From contig NZ_JADMUF010000002.1 in assembly GCF_015546965.1 (NCBI RefSeq), positions 125,580 to 189,579 of the forward strand: a stretch of 64,000 nt of DNA, in the 5' to 3' direction. This DNA comes from Collinsella aerofaciens. Its GTDB lineage: Bacteria > Actinomycetota > Coriobacteriia > Coriobacteriales > Coriobacteriaceae. Made by a program: the position numbers and the translations under genes. Of this stretch, positions 16,797 to 26,252 are shown piece by piece. Each line of letters opens with the position of its first letter. Within the stretch, counting starts at the first letter, position 1. The notes under the pieces are model-generated. The model was not told the origin of the DNA and searched no databases. It saw nothing but the letters and a program-made list of their open reading frames with translations.

Positions 16797-18644
16797 ATGA
16801 TGAAAAATCGACATCTGAGTTTAATCAGCGTGGTTTGTCTAACATCAATTTGTTTCATCTCTCTTTTATGGCCCGCAATCGCATTTTCATTAACTGAAGA
16901 TTGCGTGGCTGAAGGCACTGATGGCTCTTTGGTTCAATCGGGTCAGGAAGCATTTGGGACATCATGTAGCGATCGTTTGACTTTGGATTCCGATAATTTC
17001 AAAGCATCTATCGATTCGTCGATATATGAATATACTGGCGATGTGATTACTCCTGATGTCTCTGTTTTGACTGCCAGCGGTTCTGTGCTAGCAAGCGGAA
17101 TCAATTATGAAGTCACGTATTCAGATAATGTTGCCCCTGGCTGCGCCACTATAAGAGTGAATGGGCGAGGGAATTACGCCGGCGTTACCTCTCAACTGTC
17201 GTTCCAGATCGTTCGTTCCTCTGATAATAGCATCGCTCTTCCTGGTTCTTGGGCCTACCAAAACGGTAAATGGTGGTGGAGATATGAGGCTGGTGGTTGG
17301 CCGTCAAACTGTTTTCTGTCCATTAGAGGGGCGGAGTATTATTTTGATTCCGAAGGTTATGCAGCTACTGGCTGGAAATACTTGAACGATGGCTGGCATT
17401 TATTTTCTAACTCCTGTGCACATTTGAAGGGATGGGCTGCCACCGGTGGGCGCTGGTTCTACCTTGACGAGACATCGGGTTCAATGAAGACCGGCTGGGT
17501 TTTAATTGATGATAGCTGGTACTATTTGGACAGTTCGGGCGCTATGCAGACCGGGTGGTTACTCCTTGGCAATACTTGGTACTGGCTTGAGCCTTCTGGA
17601 TTAATGGCTACGGGCTTTAGGCTTGTTAACGGCTCTTTGTATCATTTTTCCGAATCCGGTTCTATGAGCTCCGGTTGGTTTATTAACGATGGGGCATGGT
17701 ATTGCTCCAGCGCATCGGGAGAGATTCGTACCGGGTGGTTTTACAATGGTTCTAGCTGGTATTTGCTAGACCCCAATAATAATGGCGCCATGCTGGAAGG
17801 ATTTCAAACTGTAAATGGCTCCATTTATTATTTGGATCCGGATAGCGGCGGTGCATTAAAGTGCAACACTTGGGTCTTCTCACAAGATGAAAACGTATAT
17901 TATGCGTGCAGCAGTGGTGCGATTGTGCTTTCGGGCGTCAAGGACGGCGCGGGCGGAATTAAGCTCAGGGATCCCGAGGGAAAGCCTGTCGCTGGCTGGT
18001 ATTGGTCCTCAGCTGCACAGGTGTGGTTTTACACAGACTCAGATGGGGTTCTTCAGCGCGGTTGGCGATTCATTGACGGTAGGTGGTATCACCTCGACAA
18101 CGAATCCGGAGCCATGAATACTGGCTGGTTCCTCGATGATGACGGAACGTGGTACTACCTTATGTCTTCTGGACAAATGGTAAATGGCTGGAACAGAATT
18201 GGAGACTCCGAGTATTTCTTTAATGCCTCAGGTGCTTGGGTGGAGCCTGAGCACTCCGCGCGCACCTCCTTGCAGTCCCAGATCGTTAATCGTTGCCATA
18301 GCGTTCCTTCTCCTGGGGCGGGACTGTGCTCGGAGTGGGTTAGCCATGTGTTTTACCCCGTGCTGGGGTCATATCCCAACGGCGACGCATGCGACATGTT
18401 CTGGAATTGGTGTTACAGCCGAGATATATCTCAGCTTAAAGTTGGAATGATCGTTGCGGTCCCTACGCATACTCATACAAGTGCTGGTGCCCGCTGGGGC
18501 CATATTGCTATTTATATCGGAAACGGTATGGTTATGGATAACATCGGTTACATCAGGACAACATCACTTGCTTGGTGGCTGAACTACTACCACACTACCG
18601 CTATACCACAGTGGGGCTGGGTTTTAAATACGCCTTTGGAATGA
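16797..18644 (+). CDS. Secreted choline-binding-repeat protein with Ig-like N-terminus and CHAP/NlpC-like C-terminus
   Basis: The 615-residue protein has a signal peptide (ending near AFS). A roughly 85-residue Ig-like module follows, with the YTGDVITPDVSV...NYEVTYSDN...GNYAGV pattern. Residues about 155-490 are GW/WYYLD repeats interrupted by an atypical module (KLRDPEGKPVAGW) near residue 390. The last 120 residues carry AGLCSEWVSHV with Cys511 and RWGHIAIYIGNGMVMDN with His569, a Cys-His pair typical of CHAP or NlpC/P60-superfamily amidases and endopeptidases. It is therefore a fourth wall-active, probably phosphocholine-anchored protein. GAGAAGAG precedes tandem ATGs at 16797 and 16800. 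It stands alone between the DUF2304 gene and a convergent glycosyltransferase. Confidence 0.85.
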   Translation: MMKNRHLSLISVVCLTSICFISLLWPAIAFSLTEDCVAEGTDGSLVQSGQEAFGTSCSDRLTLDSDNFKASIDSSIYEYTGDVITPDVSVLTASGSVLASGINYEVTYSDNVAPGCATIRVNGRGNYAGVTSQLSFQIVRSSDNSIALPGSWAYQNGKWWWRYEAGGWPSNCFLSIRGAEYYFDSEGYAATGWKYLNDGWHLFSNSCAHLKGWAATGGRWFYLDETSGSMKTGWVLIDDSWYYLDSSGAMQTGWLLLGNTWYWLEPSGLMATGFRLVNGSLYHFSESGSMSSGWFINDGAWYCSSASGEIRTGWFYNGSSWYLLDPNNNGAMLEGFQTVNGSIYYLDPDSGGALKCNTWVFSQDENVYYACSSGAIVLSGVKDGAGGIKLRDPEGKPVAGWYWSSAAQVWFYTDSDGVLQRGWRFIDGRWYHLDNESGAMNTGWFLDDDGTWYYLMSSGQMVNGWNRIGDSEYFFNASGAWVEPEHSARTSLQSQIVNRCHSVPSPGAGLCSEWVSHVFYPVLGSYPNGDACDMFWNWCYSRDISQLKVGMIVAVPTHTHTSAGARWGHIAIYIGNGMVMDNIGYIRTTSLAWWLNYYHTTAIPQWGWVLNTPLE

Positions 18645-18744
18645 TGCGGATTCTGGCCAGCATGCGGAATCAACGCCTGCTTGTGTATCGAATCACAAAC
18701 GCTTCTTAACTGTATATGATGTATGGAATGCTATTATTCATAGT

Positions 18745-18776
18745 AAGGGAATCGAGGGTTGACCCTCGATTCCCTT
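18745..18776. terminator. Bidirectional hairpin between convergent genes
   Basis: AAGGGAATCGAGGGT, TG, ACCCTCGATTCCCTT: a perfect 15-base palindrome around a 2-base centre, giving a stem of about 13-14 bp. It is between the stops of the repeat protein (+) and the large glycosyltransferase (-). The T-run is poor (ATCTATTAG on the right, TACTATGAATA on the left). Confidence 0.75.
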
Positions 18777-18835
18777 ATCTATTAGTCGCATTTTAATAAG
18801 GCTAAAATTAGAAAGCGCAGAATTAAGCTAACACT

Positions 18836-21307
18836 TTATAAATGATAGTAGCGATTTCCGGGTTCTCCCACGCTGAAATTCGGGTTAATGTATGGATCGC
18901 CTTCGACATAGTATTTTGCCCAGCGATAATTCATGTATGCGACTTCTTTGTGGAACCGAATCTGCTTTTCCGTATTGTTTTCAACGCCTCTAGAAATCGA
19001 CTCGTAGTGATAGAGCTCGACTTCGGGCGTGTATACGATCAGGTCGTTAATCTCGCGTAGCTTTAAGCAAAAGTCAACATCATTAAATGCAACTTGAAGC
19101 TCTTCGGTGAAACCTCCGACTTTCTCATATTCGCTACGCTTGGTCATTATGCAAGCTGCAGTGACAGCGCTGAAGTCTTGTTGCGCATCGTTGAGTGCAA
19201 AGTAGCCCCAATTATTCCTTGGCATGCTTTGGCATAGATGTCCCGCTACGCCGCCAGTGACGCATAGGCCCGCGTGCTGAATGGTGTTGTCGGGATAGTA
19301 GAGTTTTGCACCGACTGCGCCAACATCCTCACGTGCGCAGATGCCAAGCATGGTCTCGATCCAATTGGGCGTAATTACCTCAGTATCGTTATTCAATAGC
19401 AAGAGATAGTCGCCCTTGGCGTGAGCAACGCCAAAGTTCATGAGCTTGGAGAAATTGAATTCGTGTTCCCAAGTTACAAGACGAACGATGTCAGGATATT
19501 TTGCTTGCAACTTATCGTAATAATCGAACGTCGCCTTTTCTGTGCTGTTGTTTTCGATTATGACGAGCTCGTAATTGTCGTACGTTGATTTCTCAACAAT
19601 TGATGTAATGCAGTTGTTCAGGATGTCGGCGTGGTCTTTAGTCGGGATGATAATTGACACGAGTGGGTGGGAATCTGGCACAGCGTAGGTTACTTTATAT
19701 GTAAAGGGACGACGCGCTTGTTCGACCTTCGCATTGAGCCCAAGCCTGTCCAAATGACTCTGGACCGCTTTGATACCTGCGATAGTGGCATACGGCTTGC
19801 TATCGGCATTTGCTGCGGTGGAGGTCTCGCTTAGGCGCCAGTGGTATAGAACCTTCGCAACATGATGAACTTTCCTTGACTTTTCCACGGCGCGGAGAGT
19901 CAGATTATGATCCTGTGCTCCATCGAACTCTTTTGTGTTCGGCTCTAGAGTGTCTAGCAGGGACTTACGGATGGTAAGCATGTGACAGATATAGTTATTG
20001 TTTCTGAGCAGGTCGATATTGAAATCCGGCTTAAAGAACGGCTGCGCTAGCTTTCCATCGGGCATGAGTTTATCTTCATCACAATATAGAAGATCGACGT
20101 CATTGTTGTTTTCAATTGCCTCGGCATATGAGAACAACAAGTCCGGTTCAAGAATGTCGTCATGGTCAAAGAAGCTAACGAAATCGCCCGAAGCTACGGC
20201 AACGCCTGCGTTTGTGTTTTCGGAAATACCCTTATTTTCGGTAAGATTAATTGACTTAATCCTGTTGTTGCGGGCTGTCTCCTGCTCAACGCGAGCCTTT
20301 AGTTCCTGATTGTCAGGGCTTGCATTAACTAGGAGGAGCTCCCAGTTTGCATAAGACTGGTTTTTTACGGATTCGACCATATCGTTAAAAAACGAAATGG
20401 GCGTGTTGTAAAGAGGGACAATGATGCTGAATTTCGGAGCGCTATTGAAGACGATTTTTCTCTGCTTCTCCAGTGCGCCAATGGTTGCCTTATGCTCTGT
20501 AAACCATTCGGGGTATTCAGGGTCAAACTGCGCATGGGTAAAGAGGAAGTTGGTCTCCTCAAGAAGCAAGCCTAATTTATCAGGTGTTAAGCAGTCAAAT
20601 GCACTGAATGAAGGGTGATTTTGATCGTCAATTATAAAGTAGCAACGATCAAACGCCTTTGGCATGCGGATCGAGAGCTGTGTTTCAAGTTGTTTTTTCT
20701 CGGATGTAAATCCAACGCTCGTTACATTTGAGCCGAAGTTGACTATGCTCAGCTCAACCTCATTGAGGAATCGATCGAGGCAGCGAAGTTTGATTTGCGA
20801 GTCGTTGCGGTACGGTGTTCTAATCGTGCACCTCAGGATATACTCGTTTGAATCTTCGATGCACTGCCAAAAATCAATCGTCGCCATCTCAAACTCTGAA
20901 ACGTCATCGTAATTTCGGAGTTTGCTGCACATGTCAGGTTTAATTTTGTAGTTAAGACGCGACTCCCATTTGATGTTCTTGCAATTGAGCGAAAGGGAGT
21001 CGCTGCTCAGGTTGCAACCGTCTTTGCCGATTTCGTTAAACTCAATTTTAATGGCTCGGGTATCGGGGTCGGGGATTACAAGAACGTATGAGTTCGATTC
21101 GCCGTTATTTTCCTTGAATTTTAGAAGAGACAAAGGTAAGCGGCGGTCGTCATCCGTTGCCGCTTGAGCTTTTATGCTGGAGCCTTCATGGATGCCTTCT
21201 ATTTTAAGTTGCTGGTAGATTTTCCAGTTTCCTCTGCATACTCCGGTTGTTTCGACTCGCATTGTTTGCCTTTCGTTTGTTGGACACTGCTCATTGTACT
21301 TATTCAT
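18836..21307 (-). CDS. Large glycosyltransferase with two GT2 domains
   Basis: The 823-residue protein has an N-terminal beta-rich region of about 280 residues without a clear family. A GT2 domain follows (KFSIIVPLYNTPISFF, then FFDHDDILEPDLL). A second GT2 domain starts near residue 535 (LVSIIIPTKDHADIL, then LLLLNNDTEVITPNW). Such tandem GT2 proteins build rhamnan-type or O-antigen-type backbones, each domain adding one linkage. No membrane segment is visible. The ATG at 21307 follows AGGTAGGA. It is divergent from rmlA across a 169-bp gap; dTDP-rhamnose made by the rml genes is a plausible donor, by inference. Confidence 0.85.
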   Translation of the reverse strand: MNKYNEQCPTNERQTMRVETTGVCRGNWKIYQQLKIEGIHEGSSIKAQAATDDDRRLPLSLLKFKENNGESNSYVLVIPDPDTRAIKIEFNEIGKDGCNLSSDSLSLNCKNIKWESRLNYKIKPDMCSKLRNYDDVSEFEMATIDFWQCIEDSNEYILRCTIRTPYRNDSQIKLRCLDRFLNEVELSIVNFGSNVTSVGFTSEKKQLETQLSIRMPKAFDRCYFIIDDQNHPSFSAFDCLTPDKLGLLLEETNFLFTHAQFDPEYPEWFTEHKATIGALEKQRKIVFNSAPKFSIIVPLYNTPISFFNDMVESVKNQSYANWELLLVNASPDNQELKARVEQETARNNRIKSINLTENKGISENTNAGVAVASGDFVSFFDHDDILEPDLLFSYAEAIENNNDVDLLYCDEDKLMPDGKLAQPFFKPDFNIDLLRNNNYICHMLTIRKSLLDTLEPNTKEFDGAQDHNLTLRAVEKSRKVHHVAKVLYHWRLSETSTAANADSKPYATIAGIKAVQSHLDRLGLNAKVEQARRPFTYKVTYAVPDSHPLVSIIIPTKDHADILNNCITSIVEKSTYDNYELVIIENNSTEKATFDYYDKLQAKYPDIVRLVTWEHEFNFSKLMNFGVAHAKGDYLLLLNNDTEVITPNWIETMLGICAREDVGAVGAKLYYPDNTIQHAGLCVTGGVAGHLCQSMPRNNWGYFALNDAQQDFSAVTAACIMTKRSEYEKVGGFTEELQVAFNDVDFCLKLREINDLIVYTPEVELYHYESISRGVENNTEKQIRFHKEVAYMNYRWAKYYVEGDPYINPNFSVGEPGNRYYHL

Positions 21308-21476
21308 TTCCTACCTCGCGATAAATGCAGAAAGAGATGCGTGTTTCTGCTGTCCGTTTTAAAGAGAATGAGGAGGAAGCCGTTGCCGGCGCATATAATT
21401 TTAATAACTATGTTTGTCTAATCGTTATTTGCAATTAGCAGCTTTTGCTCAACGATTGTCAACTGAGAGGAATTCT

Positions 21477-22376
21477 ATGAAAGGCATCATCCTCGCCGGC
21501 GGGTCCGGCACGCGCCTGTACCCGCTCACGCTCGTGACCTCCAAGCAGCTGCTGCCGGTCTACGACAAGCCCATGATCTACTACCCGCTGTCCACCCTCA
21601 TGCTGGCGGGCATCCGGGACATCCTGGTCATCTCCACGCCGACCGACCTGCCCAACTTCGAGCGCCTGCTCGGGGACGGCTTGCGCTACGGCGTGGACCT
21701 CTCCTACGCCGAGCAGCCGAGCCCCGACGGCCTGGCGCAGGCCTTCACCATCGGCGAGGAGTTCATCGCCGGCGAGCCGTGCGCCCTGGTGCTCGGCGAC
21801 AACATCTTCTACGGCAACGGCCTGTCGCGCCACCTGACGCGCGCCGTCCAGAACGCAGAGTCCGGTAGGGCCACGGTCTTCGGCTACCACGTGGACGACC
21901 CCGAGCGCTTCGGCGTCGTGGAGTTCGACGGGGAGGGCCGCGCCGTCTCCATCGAGGAGAAGCCCGCCGAGCCCAAGAGCTCCTACGCCGTCACCGGCCT
22001 GTACTTCTACCCGGGCGACGTGGCAGCCAAGGCGCACAGGGTCGAGCCCTCCGCGCGCGGCGAGCTCGAGATCACCACGCTCAACCAGATGTACCTGGAG
22101 GAGGGGACGCTGTCCGTGGTCACCCTCGGCCGCGGCTACGCGTGGCTGGACACCGGCACCATGGAGAGCCTGCACGAGGCCGCGGAGTTCGTCCGCGCCG
22201 TGGAGCACTCCCAGGACCTGCCCGTGTCCGTGCCCGAAGAGATCGCGTGGGAGAACGGCTGGATCACCACCGCCGAGCTCGAGGAGGCCGCCAAGGCCTA
22301 CGGCAAGTCGGTCTACGGCCAGCACCTGAAGAAGGTCGCCGCCGGCGAGATCGTCAACAGCCCGCGCGAGTACTAG
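21477..22376 (+). CDS. rmlA: Glucose-1-phosphate thymidylyltransferase
   Basis: The 299-residue enzyme makes dTDP-glucose from dTTP and glucose-1-phosphate, first step of dTDP-L-rhamnose synthesis. It begins [18 protein letters not shown], continues [18 protein letters not shown], and has VLGDNIFYG and [12 protein letters not shown], all diagnostic of RmlA. ATG 21477 follows AGAGGAATTCT; the open frame to 21414 is not needed. The gene is far more GC-rich than its neighbours on both sides and uses C/G third positions almost throughout. A hairpin terminator follows at 22396. Confidence 0.97.
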   Translation: MKGIILAGGSGTRLYPLTLVTSKQLLPVYDKPMIYYPLSTLMLAGIRDILVISTPTDLPNFERLLGDGLRYGVDLSYAEQPSPDGLAQAFTIGEEFIAGEPCALVLGDNIFYGNGLSRHLTRAVQNAESGRATVFGYHVDDPERFGVVEFDGEGRAVSIEEKPAEPKSSYAVTGLYFYPGDVAAKAHRVEPSARGELEITTLNQMYLEEGTLSVVTLGRGYAWLDTGTMESLHEAAEFVRAVEHSQDLPVSVPEEIAWENGWITTAELEEAAKAYGKSVYGQHLKKVAAGEIVNSPREY

Positions 22377-22395
22377 TGCAAGCTTGTTTTCTTTC

Positions 22396-22427
22396 AGGGG
22401 TCACCGTTTATCTGGTGGCCCCTTTCG
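22396..22427 (+). terminator. Hairpin terminator after rmlA
   Basis: AGGGGTCACC and GGTGGCCCCT pair over 10 positions (one G-T pair) around an 8-base loop and are followed by TTTCGTT. It separates rmlA from the DUF4869-like gene. Confidence 0.7.
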
Positions 22428-22471
22428 TTATGATTACGTTGACCATAAAGACAATATGATTGGGAGTGGAT

Positions 22472-22909
22472 GTGTTAAGCGTCTACTTTGGCGATATGCC
22501 AGAAGCGATTTACAACACAGCGACATATTTCAAAAACTCTTACCGATCTTCTTGGATTACGGATCCCTATGCAGTCTCGATAATTAAAGATGTCGATCGA
22601 TCGGTTGTTGTCTCCGAAAACGTCATCGAAAGCCCTGTGCTTGGATCCATCTCCCCACTCCAGCTTTCTGGTGGCGTGAAAACGCTGCTGCTTATGAGAT
22701 TTGATCGTAAGCATATTTTTAACGCTTCTACCTGTGGTGACAACTGTGCCAAGTGGATTCTCGACATGGCGAAAGACCGCAAGCTCGTTTTGAATTTCTA
22801 TCATGTGATGGACTTTGGCCGCGAGGATTTTAAAATCAAAGTCGTGAACAGCGGCCGAATCGTTCATAACATGGCCGAATTGATTCACGAGTCGATTCCG
22901 TATCTGTAG
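22472..22909 (+). CDS. DUF4869-like protein, copy 1
   Basis: A 145-residue protein of unknown function. It resembles DUF4869 from memory and is clearly paralogous to the protein at 35655-36104: both start MLS(V/I), contain LGSI(S/T)PL(Q/E)LSGGVKTLLL, and share FNASTCGDNCA(K/R)W(I/L)L. GTG 22472 is chosen because GGGAG lies just upstream and the start then matches the paralogue; TTG 22460 is the longer option. No membrane segment or known catalytic motif is visible. It is followed 9 bp later by a small P-loop ATPase, exactly as in copy 2, so the two form a conserved module inserted between rmlA and rmlB. Its base composition is much lower in GC than the rml genes. Confidence 0.75.
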   Translation: MLSVYFGDMPEAIYNTATYFKNSYRSSWITDPYAVSIIKDVDRSVVVSENVIESPVLGSISPLQLSGGVKTLLLMRFDRKHIFNASTCGDNCAKWILDMAKDRKLVLNFYHVMDFGREDFKIKVVNSGRIVHNMAELIHESIPYL

Positions 22910-22918
22910 GTGCTGCTT

Positions 22919-23416
22919 ATGAACGGTTCGCATCTTGTTAAGATTTCCCGCCGTAGGGGAACCAAGTACACATTTACCATCAAGCGGAACATCACTATTG
23001 TGCGTGGCGATAGCGGCACGGGTAAGACGACGCTGTTTGACATGGTCGCAGACTACATGCGAACGGGCGAGCAGTCGGGCGTTTCCTTGCAATGCGATTG
23101 TCCCTGTGTCGCCCTGACCGATTATGATTGGCGAAACCAGCTTTCGTCCGTTCATGACTCGATTGTATTTGTCGATGAGGGCTTAAAAGAGATCCATTCT
23201 GATGAGTTTGCCCATCATGTGCTGTATTCCTCGAATTATTTCGTGCTGATCTCAAGGGCTGATTTCCCCAATCTTCCGTATAGCGTGGATGAGATTTACA
23301 AGATTAAGACGAGCGGAAAATACCATTCTTTCGTCCCTGTTTATCAAGATCGCGGGAATCATCGTTATGCTATTTCCCGGTCGGCGCCAAAACAGGACAT
23401 TACTTACGTGAAATAA
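22919..23416 (+). CDS. Small P-loop ATPase, copy 1 (C-terminally truncated)
   Basis: The 165-residue protein has Walker A (RGDSGTGKTT), Walker B (DSIVFVDEG) and a SSNYFVLISR sensor-like strand. It aligns over its whole length with the first half of the 333-residue protein at 34654-35655. The second, TOPRIM-like half is missing: a stop at 23414 ends the frame, and a fragment that looks like a piece of that half follows in another frame (23419-23526). Either a functional short form or a decaying gene. ATG 22919 is preferred over GTG 22910 because it matches the paralogue's start. Function unknown; the partner is the DUF4869-like protein. Confidence 0.7.
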   Translation: MNGSHLVKISRRRGTKYTFTIKRNITIVRGDSGTGKTTLFDMVADYMRTGEQSGVSLQCDCPCVALTDYDWRNQLSSVHDSIVFVDEGLKEIHSDEFAHHVLYSSNYFVLISRADFPNLPYSVDEIYKIKTSGKYHSFVPVYQDRGNHRYAISRSAPKQDITYVK

Positions 23417-23418
23417 CT

Positions 23419-23526
23419 GGGGATTCGGTTTTTCACTACGACAAAGACTGCATTCCGGAGGCGTTTTGTACAGGAGGTAATTCTGCGAAGGTTATGGCTC
23501 TTATCGCATGCCGAAATGTCCGATAG
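23419..23526 (+). pseudogene. Probable remnant of the TOPRIM-like half of the ATPase gene
   Basis: In the frame shifted relative to the preceding stop, this stretch reads GDSVFHYDKDCIPEAFCTGG followed by NSAKVMALIA and then a stop. It loosely matches copy 2 around YQFYDALCNRLGIPCYTATG. The match is short and judged by eye, so this is a suggestion that copy 1 lost most of its second half by deletion and frameshift. Confidence 0.35.
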
Positions 23527-23535
23527 TTTTGTTGA

Positions 23536-24621
<1,086 letters not shown>

Positions 24622-24647
24622 GACCGCATCCCGGCGAACCGCACCGC

Positions 24648-24708
24648 GGGGCGCCCGCGCGGGGCCGCAGGGCATGGGGATGATCCTGCGTCCCCGCGCG
24701 GGCGCCCC
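24648..24708. repeat. Long GC-rich hairpin between rmlB and rmlCD
   Basis: GGGGCGCCCGCGCGGGG (24648-24664) and its exact complement (24692-24708) flank an inner stem, CGCAGG with CCTGCG, so one hairpin of 17 + 6 pairs with a single mismatch and a 13-base loop. There is no T-run. It may protect the rmlB message end or reduce read-through into rmlCD. Confidence 0.7.
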
Positions 24709-24744
24709 CGGTTATCCAACCTCTTCGATAGGAGCTTTTCCCAC

Positions 24745-26199
24745 ATGGCAGACATCGCATTCGAGAAGGACCTCTCCGTGGCGGAGACCGGAATCGAGGG
24801 CCTCAAGGTCGTCGACCTCGCCGTCCACGGCGACTCGCGCGGCTGGTTCAAGGAGAACTGGCAGCGCGCCAAGATGACCGCGCTGGGCATCCCCGACCTC
24901 AGGGTCGTCCAGAACAACATCTCCTACAACGACAGCCGCGGCGTCACCCGCGGCATCCACGCGGAGCCCTGGGACAAGTTCATCTCCGTCGCCCGCGGCA
25001 GCGTCTTCGGCGCCTGGGTGGACCTGCGCGAGGGCAGTGACACCTACGGCAGGGTCTACACGACCGTCCTGGACCCCTCCAAGGCCATCTACGTGCCCCG
25101 CGGCGTGGGCAACTCATTCCAGGCCCTGGAGGACGGCACCGCCTACACCTACCTGGTGGACGCCCACTGGTCGCTCGAGCTGAAGAAGACCTACACATTC
25201 GTGAACCTCGCCGACCCCGAGCTCGCCATCGAGTGGCCCATCCCGCTTGCGGAGGCCACCGTCTCCGAGGCCGACCTCAACCACCCGATGCTGAAGGACG
25301 TCGTCCCCATGGCGCCCAGGCGCACCCTCGTCACCGGCTGCAACGGCCAGCTGGGCCATGCGGTGAGAAAGCTCGCCGAGGAGCGCGGCGTGGCGAAGGA
25401 CTTCGACTTCTGCGACATCGACACCTTCGACATGTCCGACCCGGACGCCTACTCCGAGTACGACTGGTCGCTCTACGGCACCGTGATCAACTGCGGCGCC
25501 TACACGGCCGTGGATAAAGCGGAGACCCCCGAGGGCCGCGCCATCGCCTGGAAGGCCAACGCGACCGGCCCCGCCCTGCTCGCCCGCACCTGCGCCGAGC
25601 ACGGCATCACGCTCGTGCACGTGTCCAGCGACTACGTCTTCGACGGCGCCGCCGAGGCCCATACCGAGGACGAGCCCTTCAGCCCGCTGTCCGTCTACGG
25701 CCAGACCAAGGCCGCCGGCGACATCGCCGTGGCCGGGTGCCCGCGCCACTACATCATGCGCTCCAGCTGGGTCATCGGCGAGGGGCACAACTTCGTGAAG
25801 ACCATGAAGGCGCTGTCCGACCGCGTCGCCGACCCCGAGGACGAGCTCACGCAGGTCGCCGTCGTGGACGACCAGCTGGGCCGCCTGACCTTCACGCGCG
25901 ACATGGCCGAGGCCGTCTTCCACGTGCTGGGGACACACGCCCCCTACGGGACCTACGGCTGCACCGGCTCCGGCTCCGTTAAGAGCTGGGCGGACATCGC
26001 GCGCGCCGTCTTCGAGGCCGCCAACGGCAACGGCGAGAAGGTCGTGCCGGTCAGCACCGCCGACTACTACGCGAGTGCCGCGGGCCCCATCGCACCGCGC
26101 CCGGTCCACTCCGCGCTCGACCTGTCCAAGCTCGAGTCGGCCGGCTTCCACATGCCCGACTGGGAGGAAGAGCTGGGGGAGTACCTCAAGACGCTCTAG
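24745..26199 (+). CDS. rmlCD: Fused dTDP-4-dehydrorhamnose 3,5-epimerase / reductase
   Basis: The 484-residue protein joins RmlC and RmlD. Residues about 15-185 are the epimerase cupin (HGDSRGWFKENW, RGIHAEPWDKFISVARG, with the catalytic His in GIHAEP). Residues about 190-484 are the reductase (LVTGCNGQLGHAVRKLA, VSSDYVFDG, YGQTKAAGD with Tyr and Lys). It would carry out the last two steps to dTDP-L-rhamnose. Fusion of these two activities is known in some actinobacteria. ATG 24745 is preceded by TAGGAGC. The gene is as GC-rich as rmlA and rmlB. A strong terminator follows directly. Confidence 0.96.
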   Translation: MADIAFEKDLSVAETGIEGLKVVDLAVHGDSRGWFKENWQRAKMTALGIPDLRVVQNNISYNDSRGVTRGIHAEPWDKFISVARGSVFGAWVDLREGSDTYGRVYTTVLDPSKAIYVPRGVGNSFQALEDGTAYTYLVDAHWSLELKKTYTFVNLADPELAIEWPIPLAEATVSEADLNHPMLKDVVPMAPRRTLVTGCNGQLGHAVRKLAEERGVAKDFDFCDIDTFDMSDPDAYSEYDWSLYGTVINCGAYTAVDKAETPEGRAIAWKANATGPALLARTCAEHGITLVHVSSDYVFDGAAEAHTEDEPFSPLSVYGQTKAAGDIAVAGCPRHYIMRSSWVIGEGHNFVKTMKALSDRVADPEDELTQVAVVDDQLGRLTFTRDMAEAVFHVLGTHAPYGTYGCTGSGSVKSWADIARAVFEAANGNGEKVVPVSTADYYASAAGPIAPRPVHSALDLSKLESAGFHMPDWEEELGEYLKTL

Positions 26200-26219
26200 C
26201 TGCTATTCATATTTCAAAA

Positions 26220-26252
26220 GAAAAGCCGCCGCTTGTTAACGGCGGCTTTTCT
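26220..26252. terminator. Rho-independent terminator
   Basis: AAAAGCCGCC, loop, GGCGGCTTTT with a T-run on the plus strand and an A-rich left flank that becomes a T-run on the minus strand. It ends rmlCD (+) and can also serve the convergent YfhO-like gene, whose stop lies inside it. Confidence 0.85.

Noticed and set aside
1-18644. The repeat proteins as clostridial-type toxins or glucansucrases, which share the same repeat family
   Set aside because: No glycosyltransferase toxin or GH70 domain is present; the C-termini are wall-active enzymes and the lic genes are adjacent. Glucan binding is still not fully excluded.
21459-22325. Long antisense open frame opposite rmlA (and similar ones opposite rmlB, rmlCD, the aro genes and the radical SAM gene)
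   Set aside because: Long antisense frames arise from extreme GC-rich codon usage; the sense strand encodes complete, motif-bearing enzymes and the antisense products are low-complexity.
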